A stretch of DNA of 64,000 nucleotides from JACJWR01 sp964556255 (GCA_964556255.1 CAZKVQ010000001.1:72942-136941); one strand, 5' to 3'; shown: positions 25,590 to 34,472, counted from the stretch's first letter. A program made the numbers and translations. The notes: generated by a model not told the origin, from the sequence alone.

Positions 25590-27212
25590 GTGACCGCAGA
25601 TCGCATCTACTTCGGCGGGCCAATCGTTACGGTGGACGACAGTCGGCCCGTGGTCGAAGCCTTGGCTGTCGGAGGTGGGAACATCCTCGCCGTCGGTCAA
25701 CGTGCGAACGTGGAGGAGTTGCGAGGTCCGGACACGGAATTGGTCGACCTGGATGGGCAGACGCTGGTTCCCGGTTTCATCGACGGCCACGCTCACTTCC
25801 TTGGGTTCGGCTCCCAAGGAGTCGGAGCCAACTTGCTGGCTCCCCCCGACGGCACGGTGAACACCATCGATGATCTCGTGGGCAAGCTGAGGGAGTTCGC
25901 CGCTGGCCCAGACGTCGAGCAGACAGGCTGGGTGTTCGGGCTCGGTTATGACGACTCGCTGCTTGGCCGTCACCCGGATCGCGAAGATCTGGACCGGGTC
26001 TCTACTGAAATCCCGGTTATCGCCGTGCATATCTCGGGTCACTTCTCGGCCATGAACACCGCAGGGCTGGCGAAGGTCGGTTACACCGCCGCGACACCCG
26101 ACCCCGAGGGTGGCGTCATCCGGCGCCGACCCGACGGCGAACCGAATGGTGTCCTCGAAGAGCTTGCGAGCATCCCTCACATGCTCGCCGCCATCAACCC
26201 GAGCACGCCCGAGGGGATGGCCTACTTCCTGAAGCGCGGCCAAGAACTCGCCCTCTCGTATGGGTACACAACCGCGCACGAGGGTCGCGCCTTCGGCTTC
26301 AACCACGACGCGATGGTCTCGATGGCCGAACAGGGCCTGTACGTCATCGACGTCGTGTCCTACATCGACTACACGGCCAAGGATGTTCTGGACGGACCCT
26401 GGCACTCGCGCGAGTACCGTGACCGCTACCGGGTCGGGGGACTCAAGATCACCCTGGATGGCTCACCCCAGGGTCGAACTGCCTGGCGAACCGAGCCGTA
26501 CCTCCTCCCACCTGAGGGGCAGAAAACCGGCTACCGCGGGTACCCAGCCATCCCCGACACCGCCGTAATAACAGCGCTGTTCAACGAGGCCTACGACAAA
26601 GACTGGCAGGTGCTCTGCCACACGAACGGCGACGCCGCGGCCGATCAGATGTTTGAGGCCATGCGACCCGCTCACGCCAGTCACGCGGTGGAAGAGCGCC
26701 GCCACGTAGTGGTGCACGGCCAGCTCATCCGCATCGACCAACTCGATACCTGTGCCGAACTCGGCATCATTCCCTCGTTGTTCCCCATGCACACGTTCTA
26801 CTGGGGTGACTGGTACGACGAGATCATCGGCGAGGAGGCCGCACAGCGGATCTCGCCCACACGATCCGCCCTGGACCGGCTCCCCGTTATCACCAGCCAC
26901 ACAGATGCCCCGGTGGCGCTACCCAATCTCATGCAGATCCTGTGGTCGACCGTGAACCGTCTCTCGAGATCGGGCAAGATCATGGGCCCCGACGAGCGCC
27001 TGACCCCGATGGAGGCGCTCAAATGCATCACCATTTGGGGCGCATACCAGCATTTTGAGGAAGATCGGAAGGGTTCGCTTGAGGTGGGCAAATTGGCTGA
27101 CATGGTCATCCTGTCCAACAACCCCCTGACCATTGACGTCCGGGAACTGAACACGATCACCGTCCAGGAAACCATCAAAGAGGGCCGGACCGTTTGGCGG
27201 CGTCCGACCTGA
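25590..27212 (+). CDS. Amidohydrolase family protein (YtcJ-like)
   Basis: A 540-residue metal-dependent hydrolase of the amidohydrolase-3/YtcJ group, whose members hydrolyse amide or formamide bonds. Visible are the N-terminal beta-sandwich, the metal motif DGHAHFLG, GGLKITLDGSPQGRTAW, the histidine segments LCHTNGDAAADQ and VVHGQLIR, and the late SHTDAPVALP aspartate motif before the EALKCITIWGAYQ tail typical of the family. Start is GTG with AGGAG 5 nt upstream. The gene stands alone between a tRNA gene and a tRNA-like fragment, which hints at acquisition as a unit. Substrate unknown. Confidence 0.87.
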   Translation: MTADRIYFGGPIVTVDDSRPVVEALAVGGGNILAVGQRANVEELRGPDTELVDLDGQTLVPGFIDGHAHFLGFGSQGVGANLLAPPDGTVNTIDDLVGKLREFAAGPDVEQTGWVFGLGYDDSLLGRHPDREDLDRVSTEIPVIAVHISGHFSAMNTAGLAKVGYTAATPDPEGGVIRRRPDGEPNGVLEELASIPHMLAAINPSTPEGMAYFLKRGQELALSYGYTTAHEGRAFGFNHDAMVSMAEQGLYVIDVVSYIDYTAKDVLDGPWHSREYRDRYRVGGLKITLDGSPQGRTAWRTEPYLLPPEGQKTGYRGYPAIPDTAVITALFNEAYDKDWQVLCHTNGDAAADQMFEAMRPAHASHAVEERRHVVVHGQLIRIDQLDTCAELGIIPSLFPMHTFYWGDWYDEIIGEEAAQRISPTRSALDRLPVITSHTDAPVALPNLMQILWSTVNRLSRSGKIMGPDERLTPMEALKCITIWGAYQHFEEDRKGSLEVGKLADMVILSNNPLTIDVRELNTITVQETIKEGRTVWRRPT

Positions 27213-27306
27213 GGTACTCGTAGTCACGTCTACCCACACCGAGACGGGAAAGTCCGAAGCAAGGCGAGCCAAATACGGGCATCGGAAGATTCTGATCGCT
27301 TGTGAC

Positions 27307-27346
27307 TTCTCCGCCATCTGAGATAGGGCGATGGAGTCGCTATGAG
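27307..27346 (-). pseudogene. Degenerate tRNA-Thr-like fragment
   Basis: This stretch aligns without gaps to 24845-24884, that is the 5' part of the tRNA-Thr gene plus about 14 bases of its upstream flank. The shared core is GCCATCTGAG, followed by TA, GGCG and AGTCGCT blocks. About three quarters of positions match and many differences are transitions. It cannot fold as a tRNA. It looks like an old partial copy of the tRNA locus on the far side of the amidohydrolase gene. Confidence 0.55.
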
Positions 27347-27354
27347 CCGACAAG

Positions 27355-27403
27355 TCTGGACGCATCTTGTCGACTGGCTCTGGATGCTTCTTGTCGACCT
27401 GGC
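27355..27403. repeat. Two-copy tandem repeat, about 25 bp
   Basis: Units at 27355-27378 and 27379-27403 are abutting and near-identical, each built as TCTGGA, a variable pair, CTTGTCGA and CTGGC, with two substitutions and one 1-bp gap. A related CCTGGACAAGTCGA follows near 27418 and CGACAAG precedes at 27349. The repeat lies directly beside the tRNA-like fragment. Confidence 0.6.
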
Positions 27404-27446
27404 AATTGCCCGAGAAGCCTGGACAAGTCGATGCTGTGGAGATTCC

Positions 27447-27635
27447 CTAGCTGCGCAGCCGTGAATCCTCGGCACCGGATTCGGTGACATATGCCAAGGT
27501 TTCGAGCGACTCCCGCAACGAGACTGACAGCTCCTCGAGAAGATTGTCGGACGGGGCGATGCCGTGTGATCCTCCTGCATCTTCCAGCATCGCCAGGTCC
27601 TTTGACGAGTCCGCTGCGAGATTCGTTGGGCTCAC
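27447..27635 (-). CDS. Small acidic protein coupled to the DUF4239 gene
   Basis: A 62-residue hydrophilic, acidic protein (MSPTNLAADSSKDLAMLEDA...) with a predicted amphipathic helix LLEELSVSLRESLETLAYV and no membrane segment. Its GTG overlaps the TGA of the DUF4239 gene by 4 nt (GTGA), the same arrangement as other coupled pairs in this window, and this is the main support that it is real. No family recognised. It could regulate or bind the membrane protein encoded before it, but that is only inference from position. Confidence 0.5.
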   Translation of the reverse strand: MSPTNLAADSSKDLAMLEDAGGSHGIAPSDNLLEELSVSLRESLETLAYVTESGAEDSRLRS

Positions 27636-28438
27636 GTCGCCGCTCCGGTCGGACAGTGAGGCAACGGCATGTTGCCGAGTCGATCCTGGGTCAGATGATT
27701 CAGCGTGGTCTGCATTGCCTCAGGTGGAATAGCGCCCGGCGTCGTGGCGTAAGGATGGTCGAAGAACGCGATCACCACTAGCGCCGCCGAAGCGACGAAC
27801 AGCGGTCCGATGATCACCATCGCGTGCCCCCAGGCGGGCTTCGAGCGATCGGCATAGACGAACAGAGAGCCGACGGTAATCAGGGAGCCGAAGATCAGCA
27901 TCAACCACAGAACTGCCGGGACGCCATCCCCCGCCGCTTGCAAGCGCTGGATATGTGCCGTATGGCGCTGCTGATTGGCACTCTCCCAGATCGAAAGCCC
28001 TGGACCGGCCGCCTCGACGTTGGCCGCGAGGATGGCGTCCATAGTGTCCAGGGTCTTCCAGACGGCGGGGAGGACTGCGGTGTTCCCCTCACGCATCCAC
28101 GGCCACTCCGACGAAATGACTTCCTCCGAATAGCACACGAGTTGATCGCGTAGTTGGTCCCGCACAGCGGGTTGCATGAAGGTCGCGGCGCGCGACATGG
28201 CAGTGACCGCCTCCGCCTCCTGCTGCGCAGCCTGCTGGGCACTGAGGTACTGCGTGAAAGTCAGCGACATCGTGAACGCGATGAGCAACGACATCGCACC
28301 ACCTGTCACCACATACACATTGGTCGGAGTGCGCTCACCCCGTCCCCCTTCGGGGCTGTAGCGGGCGACGATCACGTAGAGGAGTGACCCTACGACGAGC
28401 GTCACGACGACGATCGCGACCGCGGTCAGGAGGTTCAC
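27632..28438 (-). CDS. DUF4239 (bestrophin-like) membrane protein
   Basis: A 268-residue protein with two N-terminal hydrophobic helices (about 1-24 and 42-65), a helical soluble middle (about 66-170), and two C-terminal helices (about 178-225). The entry pattern SPEGGRGERTPTNVYVVTGGAMSLLIAFTMSLTF and the arrangement match DUF4239, described as bestrophin-like, so an ion-channel role is possible but unproven. The GTG start has TAGGAT 6 nt upstream (leaderless). The gene is followed by a 62-residue coupled gene, with a 4-nt overlap. Confidence 0.78.
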   Translation of the reverse strand: MNLLTAVAIVVVTLVVGSLLYVIVARYSPEGGRGERTPTNVYVVTGGAMSLLIAFTMSLTFTQYLSAQQAAQQEAEAVTAMSRAATFMQPAVRDQLRDQLVCYSEEVISSEWPWMREGNTAVLPAVWKTLDTMDAILAANVEAAGPGLSIWESANQQRHTAHIQRLQAAGDGVPAVLWLMLIFGSLITVGSLFVYADRSKPAWGHAMVIIGPLFVASAALVVIAFFDHPYATTPGAIPPEAMQTTLNHLTQDRLGNMPLPHCPTGAAT

Positions 28439-28444
28439 TCGGGC

Positions 28445-28450
28445 ATCCTA
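28445..28450 (-). promoter_or_regulatory. Leaderless -10 for the DUF4239 gene
   Basis: On the minus strand TAGGAT is followed by 6 nt and then GTG. Confidence 0.6.
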
Positions 28451-28536
28451 GCCAGGTCTTCGCCGGAGGGAGTCCCGGCTTGGCTGCTACCGCCACGGCG
28501 TATTGGCGCTCGTCCGTCGACCCTGCCGACGCAGAC

Positions 28537-30528
28537 TCAAAGCCTGCTGCTCCCGAGCGACTGCCGGTATCCGAACGCGTCAGCGGGCACGGCCGCAGCT
28601 CCCGGGGTTGTCCCGGGCATGATCGCGAAGGTCGGATCGAACTGCGTCATAACGCCGTCCAGCAGCCCCACGATCGCTGGGTCCCCGTCGAGCGTGGCGC
28701 TTCCCTGCGCCACCTGCTGCTTGAGCGGCTCGACGCCGATCATGGCCTTCTCCAGATCGGATCGATTGATCGTGAGGGTGAGATCGGGGTTCTGCGCAAG
28801 GAATCCCGGCAGACTCGTCAGAGTCCCGTTGCTCAATTCGACGACGAAGGACTCGTCAACGTCGGGGGTCAGCAGATTCATCACGAAGGCCGCATCCCCG
28901 ACCTTAGAGGAGTCGAGCTGGATACCCAGGTAATCCAGGAATTGCAGAGTACTCAGGGCGCGTACGAAGTCCGGCCCGGTACTCGTGGGCGGAACGCCGG
29001 TCGGGATTCCGGAGCGTAGTTCGAGCGCGGCCGCCAGGAAGCTGTTGCGTACGCTCGGGCTCTCCTGCTGGTATCCCAGCTGTTCGAACGCGTCGGCCAG
29101 GAGCTGGCGACCCTCAGGGTTTCCCGGCTCGGCATAGACCAGCTTGTTGAGGAGCTCAACCGCGAGCAGATAGTCGCCGGCGTTGATCAGTTCACGTGCT
29201 CGCATCATGACGGCGTCCGCGCCGCCCATCATCTCGACGAACAGCGGCGCCGACTCCCTCGGCGCCAGCGGGATGAGAGTGGCGGGGTTGCCGTCCCAGT
29301 AGCCGAGGTATCGATTGATGACTGCCCGTGAATTGTGCTCGACCGAACCGTGGTAGCTGCGAGCCGCCCAACTGCGCTGCAACGCGGGCGGCACGTCGTA
29401 CACGCGGTGGATCTCGTTGATCGTGACGCCTTGATTCGCTAGGTGCATGACGCCGTTGTTCAGGTGTGCATAGACGTCGCGTTGCGTTCGCATCACCTCC
29501 TGGATGCGCTCATTGCCCCACCGCGGCCAGGTGTGGGAGGCGAACATGACGTCGGCCTCCTGACCGAACAGGTAGAGCGCCTTGTTGATCTGGCGCGACC
29601 ACTCCAACGCATCGCGTACCAACGCACCGCGCAACGTATAGATGTTGTGGACTGTCGCGACGATGTTCTCCGCCGCCCAGAACGCCTTCAGGTCAGGGAA
29701 CCAGGTGTTCATCTCAGCCGGGGCTTCGGTTCCGGGGGTGTTCTGGAAGACCATCCGAACGCCATCAACGGTGAGTTCCTCGATGTCCTCAACTATCTCG
29801 ACAGTGGGAGGGATCAGGCCAGCCGTACCTGCCGCCACGCCCTTGCCGATCGCCTGGTCGACATGTCCATAGGGACTGCGATCCAGCAGCGAGCCGTATT
29901 GGTAGAACATCCGCCGGTTCATCGCATTGCCCGCGTAGACGTTCTCCGCCACCGCATGCTCCAGGAACCCGACGGGGGCGATCACCGGCACCTTGCCCGA
30001 GCGCACGTCGGCCTCATCCACAACTCCGTGAGCGCCCGCGAAGTGATCTCCGTGCGAGTGCGAGTAGACCACCGCGACGACGGGCCGAGCTCCCAGCTGC
30101 TCGTTGACCAGATCGAGCGCCGCTGCCGCGGTCTCGGTCGCGGTCAACGGGTCGAAGACGATCCAGCCGGTGTCGGACCTGATGAAGGAGATGTTGGCCA
30201 GATCGAAGCCACGCACCTGATAGATGTGCCCAGGCACTACTTCATAGAGGCCGTATTCCATGTTGAGCAGCGCCTGCCGTTGCAACGATGGGTGAATCGA
30301 TTCGAACTCTTGCCCCGAGAGCAGGAAGTCGTACGTGCCCATGTCCCAGGCGACATGACCGGCCGCAGCCATGATCTGCCGATACGGCGGGGCCGCGATG
30401 AACCCGCGTCGCGCCTCCTCGAAGTCCCGCTCGTCGTCGAACGGCAACTGTCCCCGAACTGCCTGGTTGGCTGCCGACGTCGAAACAGAGGGCATCTTGC
30501 CCTGCTCATGGAAGTGCTCGTGCGCCAT
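28537..30528 (-). CDS. Alkyl sulfatase (BDS1/SdsA type metallo-beta-lactamase)
   Basis: A 663-residue enzyme that should hydrolyse alkyl sulfate esters to alcohol plus sulfate. The metallo-beta-lactamase core has HSHGDHFAG at about 157-165, NTPGTEAPAEMNTWFPDLKAFWAAENIV carrying further metal ligands, and FASHTWPRWG. The alkyl-sulfatase dimerisation domain follows (about 380-520), then a C-terminal SCP2-like domain (about 530-650). There is no signal peptide, so it is predicted cytosolic. I place the start at 30528 because GGAGAG precedes that ATG by 8 nt; the GTG at 30537 is too close to the same site. An HxlR regulator gene lies 131 nt upstream on the same strand. Confidence 0.9.
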   Translation of the reverse strand: MAHEHFHEQGKMPSVSTSAANQAVRGQLPFDDERDFEEARRGFIAAPPYRQIMAAAGHVAWDMGTYDFLLSGQEFESIHPSLQRQALLNMEYGLYEVVPGHIYQVRGFDLANISFIRSDTGWIVFDPLTATETAAAALDLVNEQLGARPVVAVVYSHSHGDHFAGAHGVVDEADVRSGKVPVIAPVGFLEHAVAENVYAGNAMNRRMFYQYGSLLDRSPYGHVDQAIGKGVAAGTAGLIPPTVEIVEDIEELTVDGVRMVFQNTPGTEAPAEMNTWFPDLKAFWAAENIVATVHNIYTLRGALVRDALEWSRQINKALYLFGQEADVMFASHTWPRWGNERIQEVMRTQRDVYAHLNNGVMHLANQGVTINEIHRVYDVPPALQRSWAARSYHGSVEHNSRAVINRYLGYWDGNPATLIPLAPRESAPLFVEMMGGADAVMMRARELINAGDYLLAVELLNKLVYAEPGNPEGRQLLADAFEQLGYQQESPSVRNSFLAAALELRSGIPTGVPPTSTGPDFVRALSTLQFLDYLGIQLDSSKVGDAAFVMNLLTPDVDESFVVELSNGTLTSLPGFLAQNPDLTLTINRSDLEKAMIGVEPLKQQVAQGSATLDGDPAIVGLLDGVMTQFDPTFAIMPGTTPGAAAVPADAFGYRQSLGSSRL

Positions 30529-30659
30529 AGCATCCACTCTCCACGTTGATGCGCGGGTCAGAGTTTTGAACCGTCCATGGAACCCTAGGCGCCCTGAGAC
30601 GCAGGTGCCCGGCGAACCGAGCTAGCGTCCGCTTCCTTCGGAGCTTCTGGCCGATCGGA

Positions 30660-31097
30660 CTAGCGGACGGACGATGGCGACTTCGAATCCTTCGGGGTCC
30701 GCCGGTAGTCCTTCTGGTTCCGCCGGTCGAATCCCTGTTGATGACGGGAAATCGTCTCATTGTTGCTGACCGCCCAGTCTGCGAGCGCGGTCGCCGGCCC
30801 GACGAGGGTCTGTCCGAGGGGGCTCAACTCGTACTCGACCCGCGGCGGGACCTCCGCGAAGACCGTCCGTTCCACGATGCCGTCGCGCTCAAGTTTGCGC
30901 AGCGTCAGCGTGAGCATGCGCTGGGAGATGCCCTCGGCCGCGTATTTCAAGGTGGTGAACCGTTGCGGCCCCTGACTGAGGATGCTCACGATCAGCAAGG
31001 TCCACTTGTCACCCAACCTGTCGAAGGTCTCGCGAACAACGCGGCAACGATCAGAGTCGTGGTCGAGCATAGGTCGGCCCTGCACCGTGACCTCCAT
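30660..31097 (-). CDS. HxlR-family transcriptional regulator
   Basis: Winged-helix dimeric regulator, 145 residues. The family pattern is clear: CRVVRETFDRLGDKWTLLIVSILSQGPQRFTTLKYAAEGISQRMLTLTLRKLERDGIVERTVFAEVPPRVEYELSPLG. The conserved N-terminal cysteine (residue 18) is kept and may sense reactive species. A basic tail of about 30 residues follows the domain. Start is uncertain: the ATG at 31097 has GAGG directly abutting it, while the ATG at 31070 has a better-spaced AGGG. It is divergent from the DoxX gene and probably controls it through GTTAC/GTAAC repeats at 31151-31174. Confidence 0.85.
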   Translation of the reverse strand: MEVTVQGRPMLDHDSDRCRVVRETFDRLGDKWTLLIVSILSQGPQRFTTLKYAAEGISQRMLTLTLRKLERDGIVERTVFAEVPPRVEYELSPLGQTLVGPATALADWAVSNNETISRHQQGFDRRNQKDYRRTPKDSKSPSSVR

Positions 31098-31123
31098 CCT
31101 CGTCGGTTACTGCCTTGTTCCTT

Positions 31124-31152
31124 TTGTACGGTTTCCAATAGTGCTGCATAGT
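31124..31152 (+). promoter_or_regulatory. Sigma-70-like promoter of the DoxX gene
   Basis: TTGTAC at 31124-31129 and CATAGT at 31147-31152 are separated by exactly 17 bp. Confidence 0.55.
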
Positions 31153-31174
31153 TACGTCAGTTACAAGAAGTAAC
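31151..31174. promoter_or_regulatory. Candidate HxlR operator
   Basis: GTTAC at 31151-31155, GTTAC at 31160-31164 and GTAAC at 31170-31174. The last two form a palindrome with a 5-bp spacer. The site starts at the end of the DoxX -10 and covers the expected transcription start, an arrangement suited to repression by the divergent HxlR protein. A further GTTAC half-site is at 31106-31110. Confidence 0.55.
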
Positions 31175-31195
31175 CAATGACGCTAAGGAGACCCT

Positions 31196-31546
31196 ATGGG
31201 CATCGCCCTCATCGTTCTGGCCATCATCCTGGGACTGGCCGCGACCGGATCCGCCATCATGAAGCTCCGCCGGGACCCGAGGGTCATCGAATCCTTGCAC
31301 TCGGTCGGGGTAAGCGACCAGCAGGTGCCGTGGCTGGCCTCCCTGGAAGTCCTCGGGACCGTCGGTCTGATCGTGGGAATCTGGTTCGTTCCGATTGGAA
31401 TCGCCGCCGCGATCGGTCTCACCGCCTACTTCCTCGGCGCGGTCCTCGCTCACCTGCGCGCAAAGGCCCCGTTCAAGGAAGTAGCGCCGGCGGGCGTGCT
31501 CATGCTCGTAGCCCTCGCGACGGCAATTCTCGAGGTGGCCCGTTGA
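31196..31546 (+). CDS. DoxX-like membrane protein
   Basis: A 116-residue protein with four hydrophobic helices, matching the DoxX-like family (start ALIVLAIILGLAATGSAIMKL, then SLEVLGTVGLIVGIWFVPIGIAAAIGLTAYFLGAVLAHLRAK). Members occur with redox or stress enzymes, and HxlR-DoxX pairs are common. Start is fixed by AAGGAG 5 nt upstream. It is divergent from the HxlR gene, whose product probably represses it. No redox enzyme is in the same operon; the gene downstream is on the opposite strand. Confidence 0.82.
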   Translation: MGIALIVLAIILGLAATGSAIMKLRRDPRVIESLHSVGVSDQQVPWLASLEVLGTVGLIVGIWFVPIGIAAAIGLTAYFLGAVLAHLRAKAPFKEVAPAGVLMLVALATAILEVAR

Positions 31547-31609
31547 TGGAACATTCGCGGCGGCGGGGATCGCTAACTGCCAGGTGATGCCGGCGTTGTG
31601 CGGCCGCCG

Positions 31610-34333
31610 TCAGGCCAATGTTGAACGCTTCGACCCCATGGTGAGGTATTCGATGAGAGAAGCCGGCGGCATCGGCCGGGCGAAAAGGTAGCCCTGCCCC
31701 AGTTGGCACTTCAGCGACTTTAGTTCCATCCATTGCTCGGGGGTCTCGATGCCTTCCGCCACGACAGTCAGGTCCAAGATCCCGGCAAGCCGGATGATCG
31801 TCTGCACCAAGCCCCTCCCCTCGACCGACTCGGTGATGTCCCTGACGAAGGATCGATCGATTTTGAGCACATTCATGGGAAGGCTGACGAGCGCAGACAA
31901 GGAGGAGTACCCGGTGCCGAAGTCGTCCATCGCCACCTTGGCTCCGAGGCCCCTGATCTGCTGCAGCACGCCGATCGACAGGTCGAGTTGCTCGTGCAGG
32001 GACGACTCCGTGATCTCCACGGTCAACCGTGCCGGGTCGAACGAGGACCTCTTGAGTAGGCCCGCGATGTCGGCAACAAGCGCCGAATCGATCTCGCGAG
32101 GAGACACGTTGACGGCGAGCCCCAGGGCGCGGCCTGTGCGCTGCTGCACCTCCAGCATGTCGGCCACGGCGATGGTGCGTACGCGGTGCCCGATCTCACC
32201 GATAAGTCCCAGCTCCTCAGCGAGGTCGATGAACTTGTCCGGCGTCAGCAGGTGTCCATCGCGGTCCCGTATCCGGACCAAGGCCTCGACACCTTCGACC
32301 TCGCCGGAATCCAACACGATGACGGGCTGGTAGAGGACCTCGAGGCGATCCCCGTCGATGGCGTCACGTAAATCCGCGTCTGCTGCCAGCCGCCGGACGA
32401 GGTCCTCATTCATTCCGGGCCTGAAGGCGACGATGTGGCTGCCCTGGCTTACTCGGGCTCGGCGAAGCGCGACATCAGCCTGTTCGAGCAGGCGCTGCGG
32501 TGTGATACCCGATCTCGCACGGGCCACCGAGAACCCGGCCTGATAGAACATCGAGACCTCGGTGTCGTCGGGCAGGATCAGACTGGAGAGCATTCGCGAG
32601 GCGATCTGGTCGGCGTCGGAGACTTCCCGCGCGGCCTCCGGTCCGACGATGAACCACGCGAACGTGTCGGCCTCCAAGCGGGCAACTGCGGCGACGCTGG
32701 GCGGCAACACCTCAAACGCCTCCGCAACGGCACGCAGAATCTGGTCCCCCTCGCTTCGACCCAGGGACTGGTTCCACGTGCCGAAATTGCTGATGTCCAG
32801 GACGACGAGTGCGACACGGTCATATTCCCCACAACTGGCGATCGTCTCCGTCATGACGTCGCTGAGCCCGCTCCACGTGAGAAGTCCGGTGAGTCGGTCC
32901 CGGGCGCGCACCGTCTCCAACTCCGTCTCGAGGCGGCGCGCCGCGGTGACATCAACGGCGGTGAGAACGAATCCCTTGAACTCGACGTCGTGCGCGGTGG
33001 TGATGTACATCTCCACCTGGCAGCGGCTGCCGTCCCGCTGAATCATCATCATGTCGAAGGGTCCCGTGGTGTTCGCGTCGGCCGCTGCCTCAGCGAGGAG
33101 CTGTCTGAGTTCGGCCAGGGTCCAGTCGGTGACCACGGCCCCGAGCGACTGGCCGGTGTCGGGGTCGAGTAACGGCAACCGGGCGTTCGCCGCCGGTGAG
33201 GCGAACAGCACCCGTGCCTCAGGATCGACCACCAGCACGAACTCCGGGCTGTCCTGAAGCAACGCGTCGAACCAGCCACGGCGGCTGCGCGGTCCGATCC
33301 ACTGGTTCAGCGACCTCTCCCTCGTGTCCCGCAGATCCCGCCAGGCGAACCACCGCGACACCAGGACTGCGCCCAGCATCGCCGTCCACGCGACCGCGGA
33401 GGCAAGCGCCGCTACGGGGCTGAGCCCGCTGCGCCAAGCGAGGTCGATCACCGTGACACCGGCGGCGAGCGCGAGCACGAGCGGCACCAAGAGAGCGACG
33501 GCTTCTCTGATCTCGGCCTGCGTGCGGGACTCGGGCTCCACCGGTGGACGGTTGAGGAAGGCGATGGCCAATGCCATGAAGAGCGAGTAGACGACGATCG
33601 AGTAGGAGATGCTGCTCATGGCGTCGGCCCACGGGAACACCTCACCGGCGACGTCCCCGACGACATAGACCGTTATGGCGCCGAGCGCCAGCGCCAACTG
33701 CGGAAGTGGTAGCGAGCCCATCCGGCGACTGGCCGTCCACATCACCACAACCGCGCACAGTGCGATGAGTAGGAGGATCCGGTCACCACCGATGACCGTG
33801 TCCTGGCCGGGCGAAACGGGGTCGATCCAGGAGGCCCACAGCACCTCGACCCAGAGGATGATGGTGGCCAGCACCCCGACTGTGGCGTCAAGGGCAACTC
33901 CCACCACATCGCGTCCGCGCAGTGACTTGGGCCAGACCAAAATGGCGAGAGCAGCCAAACCCACGACTGCCGCGGGGATGATCGGCACGAGTTCGATGGC
34001 GCCGTTGAAGGTGGTGTCCCGCAGGGTCACCAGGTACCCGATGGCTTGGCCGCCGGAGATCAGCACGATTGTGGCGCCGAATAGCGCGATGCCCCACTTG
34101 CGCGGACCTTCCCTGAGGTACCGGTTCGCGGCGGCCAGTCCCATGGCGACGGCCCCGAACCCCATAGCAAGAGCGGCCAGGACATGTGCCCAGATGAAAG
34201 CCCGGGATCCCTGGACTTCGACGACGGTCGCAGCGATGGCTGAGAGGGTCGCAGCGGCCCACAAGCCCCACACGACCCGTCGCAGATTCCTAGGGGCTGA
34301 TGCCGACAGAGGACGGGCCTGCACCGTCGTCAC
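31610..34333 (-). CDS. c-di-GMP phosphodiesterase: membrane, PAS, degenerate GGDEF, EAL
   Basis: A 907-residue signalling protein. It has about nine to ten membrane helices (about 15-330), a PAS domain (about 345-465), then a GGDEF-type domain whose active site reads LEADTFAW instead of GGDEF and so should not make c-di-GMP. The EAL domain at about 640-900 looks fully active: EALVR, NVSPREI, VEITES, DDFGTGYSS, KIDRSF and VAEGIE are all present. Expected net activity is hydrolysis of c-di-GMP, with PAS and membrane input and GGDEF as a regulatory module. The GTG start at 34333 has no strong ribosome site. Confidence 0.9.
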   Translation of the reverse strand: MTTVQARPLSASAPRNLRRVVWGLWAAATLSAIAATVVEVQGSRAFIWAHVLAALAMGFGAVAMGLAAANRYLREGPRKWGIALFGATIVLISGGQAIGYLVTLRDTTFNGAIELVPIIPAAVVGLAALAILVWPKSLRGRDVVGVALDATVGVLATIILWVEVLWASWIDPVSPGQDTVIGGDRILLLIALCAVVVMWTASRRMGSLPLPQLALALGAITVYVVGDVAGEVFPWADAMSSISYSIVVYSLFMALAIAFLNRPPVEPESRTQAEIREAVALLVPLVLALAAGVTVIDLAWRSGLSPVAALASAVAWTAMLGAVLVSRWFAWRDLRDTRERSLNQWIGPRSRRGWFDALLQDSPEFVLVVDPEARVLFASPAANARLPLLDPDTGQSLGAVVTDWTLAELRQLLAEAAADANTTGPFDMMMIQRDGSRCQVEMYITTAHDVEFKGFVLTAVDVTAARRLETELETVRARDRLTGLLTWSGLSDVMTETIASCGEYDRVALVVLDISNFGTWNQSLGRSEGDQILRAVAEAFEVLPPSVAAVARLEADTFAWFIVGPEAAREVSDADQIASRMLSSLILPDDTEVSMFYQAGFSVARARSGITPQRLLEQADVALRRARVSQGSHIVAFRPGMNEDLVRRLAADADLRDAIDGDRLEVLYQPVIVLDSGEVEGVEALVRIRDRDGHLLTPDKFIDLAEELGLIGEIGHRVRTIAVADMLEVQQRTGRALGLAVNVSPREIDSALVADIAGLLKRSSFDPARLTVEITESSLHEQLDLSIGVLQQIRGLGAKVAMDDFGTGYSSLSALVSLPMNVLKIDRSFVRDITESVEGRGLVQTIIRLAGILDLTVVAEGIETPEQWMELKSLKCQLGQGYLFARPMPPASLIEYLTMGSKRSTLA

Positions 34334-34472
34334 GCCATGTCACCCCAGTCTGCGCAGTGGGCTTGGCCCCGTCGACCAATCGTAGCCCGATCCCAGGGCC
34401 GAGGATGGCAGCGAATGCCGGAATGACAGCACACGCAACGCCCTATGCGAGCACGGTGGGCCTCGTGGCGTC

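Noticed and set aside
24798..27346. Integrative genomic island at the tRNA gene
   Set aside because: No integrase or recombinase gene is present and the copied part is the 5' end of the tRNA, so only a remnant or duplication is proposed.
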